A DNA stretch of 5,326 nucleotides. Source: Kiloniellaceae bacterium. Its GTDB lineage: Bacteria; Pseudomonadota; Alphaproteobacteria; Kiloniellales; Kiloniellaceae. Under the pieces are notes generated by a model, which saw only the letters and a program-made list of their open reading frames with translations, did not search any database and was not told where the DNA came from. This document shows positions 1 through 5,051 of the stretch, piece by piece. Position 1 is the first letter of the stretch. Each line of letters opens with the position of its first letter. A program made the translations under genes and the position numbers. The stretch is from contig JANQKX010000338.1 of NCBI GenBank assembly GCA_028280915.1, positions 1 to 5,326 on the forward strand, written 5' to 3'.

Positions 1-236
1 CGATAGCCCTCGATCACGAAGCGGGTCAGGGTGCCCGGCAGGAAGGTCAGATCGTCCCAAGTGGGGATCTTCTTGAAGAGGGAGAAACCGCGCATGCGGT
101 AGCGCCCGAGTTCCGCCTTGACGTGAATATCGTCCATCACTTCCGGCGGGAACATGAAGCTCTTGCCGATCCGATTGGTGTCTCGGTTCAGAGGCTTTTT
201 GTCCCGGCGTTGGGGTTGTTCTTTGGTCACAGCCAT
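1..236 (-). CDS. mgsC: N-methylglutamate synthase subunit C, FMN-binding glutamate-synthase-like domain (partial, N-terminus)
   Basis: Only about 78 N-terminal residues are present; the gene runs off the left edge. The visible part has a basic leader (MAVTKEQPQRRDKK) and then the stretch GRYRMRGFSLFKKIPTWDD, followed by LTFLPGTLTRFVIEGYR. I recognise this as the start of the FMN-binding, GltB-central-domain-like subunit of NMG synthase. In the family this subunit carries the FMN and makes N-methylglutamate from 2-oxoglutarate and the methylamine released by MgsA; the catalytic part lies outside the window. Two ATG codons are adjacent (239 and 236). An AAGGAG at 249-244 lies 4 nt before the first and 7 nt before the second, so 236 is preferred, but 239 is possible. 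The Shine-Dalgarno overlaps the mgsB stop codon, which suggests translational coupling. The same family is also annotated as GlxD or as 'FMN-binding glutamate synthase family protein'. Confidence 0.9.
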   Translation of the reverse strand, partial: MAVTKEQPQRRDKKPLNRDTNRIGKSFMFPPEVMDDIHVKAELGRYRMRGFSLFKKIPTWDDLTFLPGTLTRFVIEGY

Positions 237-243
237 CATTCGT

Positions 244-249
244 CTCCTT
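244..249 (-). promoter_or_regulatory. Ribosome binding site of mgsC, overlapping the mgsB stop
   Basis: AAGGAG on the minus strand uses the last two bases of the mgsB TAA stop codon (250-248). It lies 4 nt from the ATG at 239 and 7 nt from the ATG at 236. The overlap suggests that ribosomes finishing mgsB restart on mgsC. Confidence 0.65.
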
Positions 250-1093
250 ACAACACCAGTTTCTTTTCGGCCGGCTCGAGATTGTCGTAGTTCCAGAGCT
301 GCTTGCCCGAGACGATCTTGGTCATGTTGTCCACCCCGTTGGGCGTTTCCAGATCGTAGATCTTGAGCTTGGCGGTGAGCCACTTTTTGTCCAGTTCGGT
401 CATCTCCGCCTCGACCGCGTCCACGCCCAGGCTTTTGATCTTGCCGCCCACGTAGATGGTGCCGTCGTACATGGAGTCGCCCAGGTTTTCACTGGTGTCC
501 CCCAAAACGACCATGCGGCCCCGCTGCATCATGAAGCCGGAGAAGGCACCGGTCTTGCCGCCGACGATGATCGTACCGCCCTTTTGGTCGATGCCGGTCC
601 GCGAACCCACGTCGCCCTTACAGACCAGGTCGCCGCCACGGATAGCCGCGCCAAAAGTGGAACCGGCGTTCTTCTCGATGGTGACGGTACCCGCCATCAT
701 GTTCTCGGCACAGGACCAGCCCACGCGCCCGGAAATGCGCACGTTGGGCCCGTCGATCAGCCCACAGCCGAAATACCCCAGCGAGCCTTCGAAGATCAGG
801 TTCAGGCGGTTCAAGATGCCCACGCCCAAGCCGTGCTTGCCTTGCGGGTTCCTGACCACGATGGTGCCGTGTCCTTCCTTCATCAAGGAACGGATCTTCA
901 GATTGGCTTCCGTGGTATCCATGTCGGCAATGTCGATTTCGGCCCGCTTGTTGAAATCCACCTCATGGGCCATGGGATAGGTGAAGTTTTCTTCCTCCGA
1001 CGGGTGAAAGAAAACCTGTTGGGTGCGACCGGCCAACTGCTCGGTGTGCATACCCATGCGGTGGGATTCGTGCTCCACCTTTAGCTCTGCCAT
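248..1093 (-). CDS. mgsB: N-methylglutamate synthase subunit B, GXGXG (GltB C-terminal-like) beta-helix protein
   Basis: This 281-residue protein resembles the C-terminal GXGXG domain of glutamate synthase large subunit, here as a separate polypeptide. Glycine-rich repeats of a right-handed beta-helix run from about residue 75 to 218: GTIVVRNPQGKHGLGVG, FEGSLGYFGCGLIDGPNVRI, GRVGWSCAENMMAGTVTI, GGDLVCKGDVGSRTGIDQKG, GGKTGAFSGFMMQRGRMVVL and DGTIYVGGKIKSLG. In glutamate synthases this domain is structural and helps join the amidotransferase and FMN sites; the same role in NMG synthase is inferred. A polar N-terminal segment of about 70 residues and a charged C-terminal tail (240-281) flank the helix. 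The ATG at 1093 lies inside the end of mgsA (13 bp overlap) and follows a GGAGGT at 1105-1100 with a 6 nt spacer. Also known as GlxC in some annotations. Confidence 0.93.
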   Translation of the reverse strand: MAELKVEHESHRMGMHTEQLAGRTQQVFFHPSEEENFTYPMAHEVDFNKRAEIDIADMDTTEANLKIRSLMKEGHGTIVVRNPQGKHGLGVGILNRLNLIFEGSLGYFGCGLIDGPNVRISGRVGWSCAENMMAGTVTIEKNAGSTFGAAIRGGDLVCKGDVGSRTGIDQKGGTIIVGGKTGAFSGFMMQRGRMVVLGDTSENLGDSMYDGTIYVGGKIKSLGVDAVEAEMTELDKKWLTAKLKIYDLETPNGVDNMTKIVSGKQLWNYDNLEPAEKKLVL

Positions 1094-2022
1094 ACCCGGA
1101 CCTCCCCTTCGTACGGATCAAAGGTGTCAATTTCATGGGGGAAGATGGAGCGGATGGAAATCTCCTCCGAGGCCATCGCAATGAAATCGTCGCTCTCGTA
1201 AAGCACCATGGGCTTGGCCGCCATGGTGTCCTTGGCCATGCCGAGCTTATCGGCGGTCGCCACCAGGTAGGTGAAGACGCCGTCGAGCTCGTGCACCGAA
1301 CGGTGCATGGCCTCTTCCAGGTCGTCGCCTCGCTCAATTGAATCGGCGATATAGACCGCGATCAGCTCGGAGTCACAGTTGGACATGAAACGGTGTCCCC
1401 GGCGCTCCAAGGCCCGGCGGGAGCCCCAATAGTTGGTCAGCTGACCATTGTGAACCACCGCCACGTCGTTGAAGGGATAGGCCCAATAGGGGTGAGCGGA
1501 ACGGATATCAACGTCGGATTCCGTCGCCATGCGGGTGTGACCGATACCGTGGGTACCCTGGAAGTCACCCAGCTTGTACTGATCAGACACCACGGTCGCG
1601 TCGCCCAGGTCCTTGACCAGTTCCAAGCTGCGGCCCAGGGACAGGATCTCCACCCCGTCCAGGTCTTCCACGTATTTCACCAAGCGGGTCAGATCGCCGC
1701 TGAAGGCAAAGCGATACCGAAAGGCATATTCGGTCGCCTCCTCCATGTTGCTGACCTTGGCACCCTGCTCAGCCAGGCGCGCGTCCACCGCGGCGCGGCG
1801 GTCGACGACCTGCTGATGGATGTCAAAGCCATGGCGCATTTCCTCCTGCTCGGCGACCTTGAAGCGCATGACATAGTCATTTTCCTGGTCGTTGGCTTGG
1901 CCGTAAAGCGCGAAGCCCGTCGAATCGGGGCCACGATGCTTCAGGGCCAACAGCATGGAGGTCATTTCCTGCCCGACATTAGAGGCCTTGCCCCTATGTA
2001 TCAAACCGGCAATTCCACACAT
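1081..2022 (-). CDS. mgsA: N-methylglutamate synthase subunit A, class II glutamine amidotransferase
   Basis: This 313-residue Ntn-type amidotransferase begins MCGIAGL, so Cys2 becomes the N-terminal nucleophile once Met1 is removed. Other family signatures are HRGPDSTG (29-36), GHTRMATES (161-169), AHPYWAY (176-182), the oxyanion-hole and substrate segment HNGQLTNYW (191-199), and SNCDSE (213-218). In the NMG pathway it acts on gamma-glutamylmethylamide, freeing methylamine and glutamate, and hands methylamine to the FMN subunit. The substrate is assigned from the gmaS-mgsBC context, since the fold alone would also fit glutamine. About 125 residues separate the HRGPDS and HTR motifs. This stretch is charged (40-150) and much longer than in small amidotransferase domains such as GlmS. 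The start is firm: GAGGAG at 2036-2031 lies 8 nt before the ATG. It follows gmaS by 35 bp and its end overlaps mgsB. Also annotated as GlxB. Confidence 0.94.
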   Translation of the reverse strand: MCGIAGLIHRGKASNVGQEMTSMLLALKHRGPDSTGFALYGQANDQENDYVMRFKVAEQEEMRHGFDIHQQVVDRRAAVDARLAEQGAKVSNMEEATEYAFRYRFAFSGDLTRLVKYVEDLDGVEILSLGRSLELVKDLGDATVVSDQYKLGDFQGTHGIGHTRMATESDVDIRSAHPYWAYPFNDVAVVHNGQLTNYWGSRRALERRGHRFMSNCDSELIAVYIADSIERGDDLEEAMHRSVHELDGVFTYLVATADKLGMAKDTMAAKPMVLYESDDFIAMASEEISIRSIFPHEIDTFDPYEGEVRVWQS

Positions 2023-2057
2023 TTACGTTTCTCCTCAATTAGCTACCGTATGGCGCA

Positions 2058-3527
2058 TCAGGGCAAGCAATCCCAATAGGTCTCCAAATCCCAATTGGTG
2101 ACCGTTGCCATGTACTTCTCCCACTCGTCCCGCTTGTAGTGGGTGTAGACCTTGTACATTTCATCGGGCATGGCCGATTTGATGACCTCGTCCCCATCCA
2201 AGCGGTCCAGGGCCTCACCCAGGGACATGGGCAGTTTCTTGACCTGCTTGCCCGCTTCCATGGCCTCGTAGATGTTGCGCTCCTCGGCCTCGCCCGGATC
2301 CAGGTCCCGGTCGATACCATCGTCGAAGGCCCTCAACAGGGCGGCACCCATCAGATAGGGGTTCACCATGGAGTCCACCGAGCGGTACTCAAAGCGGCCC
2401 GGCGCGGAAACCCGCAGGGCGCAGGTACGGTTCTGATAGCCCCAATCGGCGAAGACCGGCGCCCAAAAGCCCGTGTCCCACAAGCGGCGGTAGGAGTTCA
2501 CCGTCGAGGAGCCGATGGCGGTCAAGGCGCCCAGGTGCGCCATCACGCCGCCGATGGACTTCAGGCCCACCGGTCCCGGTTTCTTCGCATCGATGCTGGG
2601 ATCGGGCATGAAGTGGTTGTCACCGCCGCGGCGATAGGTGAACGCGCCGGCCATGCCCGGGATCGGGTCATTGTGCAGGCTGTTGACCTCATCCTCACCA
2701 CCGCTCCATAGGGAAACGTTATGGTGACAGCCCGAAGCGGAGACGCCCATGAAGGGCTTGGACATGAAGCAGGCCACCAGCCCGTGCTCCCGCGCCACCT
2801 GTGCACAGATCTGACGGTAAGTGGTCAGGCGGTCCGAGTTGCGCAGCACATCATCGAACATCCAGTTCAGCTCCAGCTGGCCCGGCGCATCCTCGTGGTC
2901 GCCCTGGATCATGTCCAGACCCATGGCTTGGGAGTATTCGATGACCTTCATGAAGGCGGGGCGCAGGGATTCGAACTGATCGATGTGATAGCAGTTGGGC
3001 TTGGAAAAGCCGGTTTCCGGCAGACCGCTCTCGCCTTTTTGCAGCCACATCATTTCGGGTTCGGTGCCGGCGCGCAGGTGCATGCCGTGCTTGCCTTCGA
3101 ATTCCTTCATGATCCGGCGCAGATTGCCCCGGCAGTCCGAGGTCAGGGCACCGCCCGGATTGACGTTTTCTTCCCGGTTGCGGAAGCAGGTGCAGAAAAC
3201 CCGGGCCACCCGCTTGTCCCAGGGCAGCTGAACGAAGGTTTCCGGATCGGGGATGCCCACCAGCTCCGAGGCTTCGGGGCCGTAGCCGATGTAGTTGCCG
3301 TGACGATCGATAAAGAGGTTGGCGGTGGAGCCGTAAACCAATTGGAAGCCGCGGGAAGACACTGCTTCCCAATGGTCGGCTGGAATGCCCTTACCGACAA
3401 TGCGGCCCGTTACCGAGATAAACTGGAAATAGATATAAGTAATGCCCAGCTCGTTAATTTTTTCCCGGACCTGCTTGACCAATTCCGCGCGCCCCGGCGC
3501 ATCCACATGATTTTGTAAATCAGACAT
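2058..3527 (-). CDS. gmaS: Gamma-glutamylmethylamide synthetase (glutamine synthetase family)
   Basis: This enzyme joins methylamine to L-glutamate with ATP, giving gamma-glutamylmethylamide, the entry step of the NMG pathway in the cytoplasm. From the start at 3527 it is 489 residues with a full glutamine synthetase layout. A beta-grasp N-domain (about 15-110) contains YIYFQFISVTGRIVGKGIP. The catalytic domain has GTEPEMM (E156, E158), GDHEDAPGQLELN (E212, E219), the ATP and ammonia-site region SASGCHHNVSLW (H268, H269), NSYRRLW near 344-350, and RFEYRS with E380 and R382. An upstream ATG at 3536 is possible but directly abuts the GGGAG, whereas the ATG at 3527 has a 9 nt spacer. The family is often annotated 'type III glutamate-ammonia ligase' (GlnT). 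The adjacent mgsABC genes make GmaS far more likely than an ordinary glutamine synthetase. First gene of the operon. Confidence 0.94.
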   Translation of the reverse strand: MSDLQNHVDAPGRAELVKQVREKINELGITYIYFQFISVTGRIVGKGIPADHWEAVSSRGFQLVYGSTANLFIDRHGNYIGYGPEASELVGIPDPETFVQLPWDKRVARVFCTCFRNREENVNPGGALTSDCRGNLRRIMKEFEGKHGMHLRAGTEPEMMWLQKGESGLPETGFSKPNCYHIDQFESLRPAFMKVIEYSQAMGLDMIQGDHEDAPGQLELNWMFDDVLRNSDRLTTYRQICAQVAREHGLVACFMSKPFMGVSASGCHHNVSLWSGGEDEVNSLHNDPIPGMAGAFTYRRGGDNHFMPDPSIDAKKPGPVGLKSIGGVMAHLGALTAIGSSTVNSYRRLWDTGFWAPVFADWGYQNRTCALRVSAPGRFEYRSVDSMVNPYLMGAALLRAFDDGIDRDLDPGEAEERNIYEAMEAGKQVKKLPMSLGEALDRLDGDEVIKSAMPDEMYKVYTHYKRDEWEKYMATVTNWDLETYWDCLP

Positions 3528-3536
3528 TTCGTCCAT

Positions 3537-3543
3537 CTCCCTT
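3537..3543 (-). promoter_or_regulatory. Ribosome binding site of gmaS
   Basis: On the minus strand the sequence reads AAGGGAG and is immediately followed by an ATG at 3536, with a second in-frame ATG at 3527. A Shine-Dalgarno touching the start codon is unfavourable, while 9 nt to the second ATG is near the normal range. This is why the shorter GmaS (MSDLQNH...) is preferred. Confidence 0.6.
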
Positions 3544-3666
3544 GCTTAAAGTTTCATGCCTCCTGCCGATCGGCGCTTGGTTCCTTAGCGGTCGCGATGA
3601 CCAAAGCACGCCCCATCAACAGTTTCCTGCACCCACAATGGGCGGCAACCCAAATCCGCCCAATTT

Positions 3667-3682
3667 CCAAAACCCGTGCCAA
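3667..3682 (-). promoter_or_regulatory. Candidate sigma-54-type -24/-12 promoter for gmaS
   Basis: The minus strand reads TTGGCACG-GGTT-TTGG. It matches the sigma-54 consensus TTGGCACG-N4-TTGC except for the last base, where the -12 GC is GG. The spacing between the -24 GG and the -12 pair is the required 10 nt, and the element faces gmaS about 140 bp upstream of its start. Sigma-54 control would fit a nitrogen-assimilation enzyme of the glutamine synthetase family. The mismatch falls on a highly conserved base, so the site may be weak or fortuitous. Confidence 0.35.
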
Positions 3683-3685
3683 GAT

Positions 3686-3704
3686 TGGTCAAGCAACCTG
3701 ACCA
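3686..3704. promoter_or_regulatory. Candidate operator: TGGTCA-N7-TGACCA palindrome
   Basis: Perfect 6 bp arms, TGGTCA (3686-3691) and TGACCA (3699-3704), are separated by 7 bp. The site lies 3 bp upstream of the sigma-54-like element and overlaps a minus-strand TATAAT, so a bound protein could block gmaS transcription. The GGT...ACC arms resemble half-sites known for FadR-subfamily regulators, but those usually have a shorter spacer. Binding by the adjacent regulator is therefore only a proposal. Confidence 0.4.
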
Positions 3705-3709
3705 TTATA
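3704..3709 (-). promoter_or_regulatory. Candidate -10 hexamer (TATAAT) facing gmaS
   Basis: An exact TATAAT is present on the minus strand about 180 bp before gmaS. At spacings of 16-18 bp the upstream sequence is GC-rich and has no TTGACA-like -35 element. It would therefore need an activator or be inactive. It shares bases with the palindrome at 3686-3704. Confidence 0.25.
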
Positions 3710-3971
3710 GCACCGGCCCGCTCGGGACGCCGGCTGCGGAAGAGACCCTTGCCGCCCCGCGGCAAATGTTCCCGTTCCGTGCTTCCCGATCTAGATCTCC
3801 GCCATCAAGATTTTTTCAAAACACTGTTTTTTATATATTTTTCCCACCAGATCATCGTTTTTTCCGGCGCGAATCATCGCCTCCTCAGGCGTGACCATTT
3901 GCCAAAACGATGCATCAATGTCATATTGTCACCAATCAAACCTTATGTCCAATAAAATCGTACCTTTCGGA

Positions 3972-4000
3972 AACCAATTATGCACAATGGTTCAAATTGG
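3972..4000. promoter_or_regulatory. Overlapping dyads just upstream of the FadR-type regulator
   Basis: Two inverted repeats overlap here: AACCA-N11-TGGTT (3972-3992) and CCAATT-N15-AATTGG (3974-3979 with 3995-4000). They end 5 bp before the preferred regulator ATG at 4006. The position would suit autoregulation. The arms are short and AT-rich, so chance occurrence is possible. Confidence 0.25.
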
Positions 4001-4005
4001 CACAG

Positions 4006-4752
4006 ATGAGTAAAAATATTCCACCCTTGGACCTGGACCAAAAGGGCCAAACGAGCGTCCCGGGCGATTTGCCGGGCCGGGCAGCCATGGGCGCCACGGC
4101 CATTGCCGCGAAACTGCAGCGGGCGATCGAGGAAGGGACCTACGGGCACGGCGAGAAACTCCCGGCGGAGCGGGATTTGGCGCAGCACTTCGGTGCCTCG
4201 CGCTCCACCATCCGGGAAGCCTTGCGGCGCCTGGAGGAACAGAACCTGCTGACCCGGCGCATCGGCAGCGGCACCTTTGTGAACTACCGCACCATCCCCG
4301 ACCGGGAGAGCATCGCCGAGATCACCAGCCCCCTGGAGCTGATCCAGGTCCGCGCCGCATTAGAGCCGAAGATTGCCCGCCTGGCGGCCATCAACGCCAC
4401 GGGCCGGGACCTGGCGCGCATGGCGCAAGCTTTGGACCGGGTGGAACAGGCCCATAGCGACCGGGAAGGCTTCACCGCCGCGGACGAGCATTTTCATTTG
4501 GTCTTGGCCGAGTGCACCCACAATCCGCTCATGGTCTGGCTTTACGAGCAGATCAACTCCGTGCGCAGCCATACCCAGTGGAACCGCATGAAGGACAAGA
4601 TTCTGTCCCAAGAGCGCATTTCCGACTACAACGTCCAGCATCGAAAAGTGTTCGAAGCTCTCTCCAGCCACGACGCCGATGCCGCCGCCCGGGCCGTGGA
4701 AGCCCACTTGGAAAAGGCCCGCCGCGATCTGGTGGGCGCGTCGACGGAATAA
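4006..4752 (+). CDS. FadR-family (GntR/FCD) transcriptional regulator
   Basis: From the ATG at 4006 this is a 248-residue DNA-binding regulator. The GntR winged helix-turn-helix spans about 32-93, with KLPAERDLAQHFG, ASRSTIREALRRLE and the wing GSGTFV. An all-helical FCD domain spans about 108-240. Its probable metal-binding residues are D160 and H164 (ADEHFHLVLAE), H212 (VQHRKVF) and H234 (VEAHLEK), with the family asparagine at N173. Such proteins sense small carboxylates or related metabolites; the ligand here is unknown. The frame is open back to an ATG at 3910, but that extension is AT-rich, resembles no domain and would give an unusually long N-terminus. A start at 4087 (221 residues) is also possible. 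No clear Shine-Dalgarno precedes 4006. It is divergent from gmaS and upstream of the DppA-like gene, so it may control either or both. Confidence 0.9.
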   Translation: MSKNIPPLDLDQKGQTSVPGDLPGRAAMGATAIAAKLQRAIEEGTYGHGEKLPAERDLAQHFGASRSTIREALRRLEEQNLLTRRIGSGTFVNYRTIPDRESIAEITSPLELIQVRAALEPKIARLAAINATGRDLARMAQALDRVEQAHSDREGFTAADEHFHLVLAECTHNPLMVWLYEQINSVRSHTQWNRMKDKILSQERISDYNVQHRKVFEALSSHDADAAARAVEAHLEKARRDLVGASTE

Positions 4753-4754
4753 CC

Positions 4755-4781
4755 GGCTCCAGACCAATTGGTCGGGGAGCC
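4755..4781 (+). terminator. Hairpin after the regulator stop codon, possible terminator or operator
   Basis: Three bases after the TAA stop, GGCTCC (4755-4760) pairs with GGAGCC (4776-4781). Inside this, the perfect 12 bp palindrome GACCAATTGGTC (4762-4773) can extend the stem, leaving a small bulge. The stem is strong, but the following bases (TTCCCCCTTCCC) lack a proper U-run, so intrinsic termination may be weak. The palindrome itself resembles a FadR-family half-site pair (ACCAAT/ATTGGT) and could instead be bound by a regulator. Confidence 0.45.
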
Positions 4782-4982
4782 TTCCCCCTTCCCTCGGGCC
4801 ATCCGCGTTGCCAGGCCGCCCTCAGCAATACCGCCACGGCCGATCTCGCGGTTGAACCGTATTTGATTTCAAAGACACACCTCTGTCGTTGACAGCCTGG
4901 CCGCGCCGCGCGAAGCTACGCCACTCAAAATCTCACGGAATCTGCTCCACATCATTCCAAACAAAGCAGCCTCCGGTGGATT

Positions 4983-5000
4983 TTTGAATGTAAATTCAAA
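4983..5000. repeat. Inverted repeat TTTGAAT-N4-ATTCAAA upstream of the DppA-like gene
   Basis: Perfect 7 bp arms (4983-4989 and 4994-5000) surround GTAA. The repeat lies immediately upstream of the candidate -35 at 5001, a position suited to a transcription factor site. The DppA-like gene starts about 50 bp downstream. Confidence 0.45.
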
Positions 5001-5028
5001 TTGAGATTTGAACAAAGATTCTAATAAT
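5001..5028 (+). promoter_or_regulatory. Candidate sigma-70-type promoter for the DppA-like gene
   Basis: TTGAGA (5001-5006) and AATAAT (5023-5028) each match the consensus -35 and -10 at five of six positions, with a 16 bp spacer. Transcription would start near 5035, leaving a very short leader that barely contains the Shine-Dalgarno. This makes the assignment plausible but not certain. Confidence 0.45.
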
Positions 5029-5040
5029 TGTTGAACAAAG
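5008..5040 (+). repeat. Direct repeat TTGAACAAAG x2 in the DppA-like leader
   Basis: Identical 10-mers occur at 5008-5017 and 5031-5040, 23 bp apart. The second copy is part of the palindrome TTGTTGAACAA (5028-5038) and runs into the ribosome binding site AAAGGGAG (5037-5044). One copy lies between the candidate -35 and -10 and the other at the expected transcription start. Confidence 0.45.
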
Positions 5041-5051
5041 GGAGACTAAGT

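Larger units (their letters stand above)
3528..4005. other. Divergent intergenic region between gmaS and the FadR-type regulator, no convincing gene
   Basis: About 480 bp without a supportable gene. The half near gmaS is GC-rich and changes to AT-rich from about 3800, with T-tracts at 3811-3816, 3827-3832, 3838-3842 and 3858-3863. It holds a sigma-54-like element (3667-3682, minus), a TGGTCA-N7-TGACCA palindrome (3686-3704), an exact TATAAT on the minus strand (3709-3704), and further TGACCA copies at 3598-3603 and 3892-3897. It also has a small perfect hairpin, CGCCT-CCTC-AGGCG (3878-3891), and dyads at 3972-4000. An open frame at 3542-3955 looks like chance. The region probably holds the promoters and operators for both flanking units. 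Confidence 0.7.
4782..5051. other. Intergenic region between the regulator and the DppA-like gene
   Basis: About 270 bp without a gene I can support. The first part is GC-rich and featureless apart from an isolated TTGACA at 4889-4894 with no matching -10. From about 4975 it turns sharply AT-rich and carries the inverted repeat, direct repeats and promoter-like elements listed separately. Confidence 0.6.

Noticed and set aside
456..1084. Two plus-strand open frames antisense to mgsB
   Set aside because: Both lie wholly over the well-supported mgsB and their sequences look like reverse-strand artefacts of glycine-rich repeats.
1393..2079. Plus-strand open frame antisense to mgsA (228 codons)
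   Set aside because: Shadow of the strongly supported mgsA; no domain and no ribosome binding site seen.
2721..3518. Long plus-strand open frame antisense to gmaS (265 codons)
   Set aside because: It mirrors the GC-rich codon pattern of gmaS on the opposite strand, resembles no family, and gmaS itself is certain.
3542..3955. Plus-strand open frame of 137 codons in the gmaS-regulator gap
   Set aside because: It begins at a TTG with no Shine-Dalgarno, has no recognisable domain, has a proline- and arginine-rich chance-like composition, and covers the region full of promoter-like signals.
3926..3958. TTGTCA (3926-3931) with TAAAAT (3953-3958) as a promoter for the regulator
   Set aside because: The hexamers are good but the 21 bp spacer is too long for a normal sigma-70-type promoter.
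4360..4837. Minus-strand open frames over the regulator and its downstream gap
   Set aside because: The regulator is clear on the plus strand; these frames show no family features.
4889..4894. Perfect TTGACA hexamer upstream of the DppA-like gene
   Set aside because: No -10-like hexamer lies 16-18 bp downstream; the sequence there is GC-rich.
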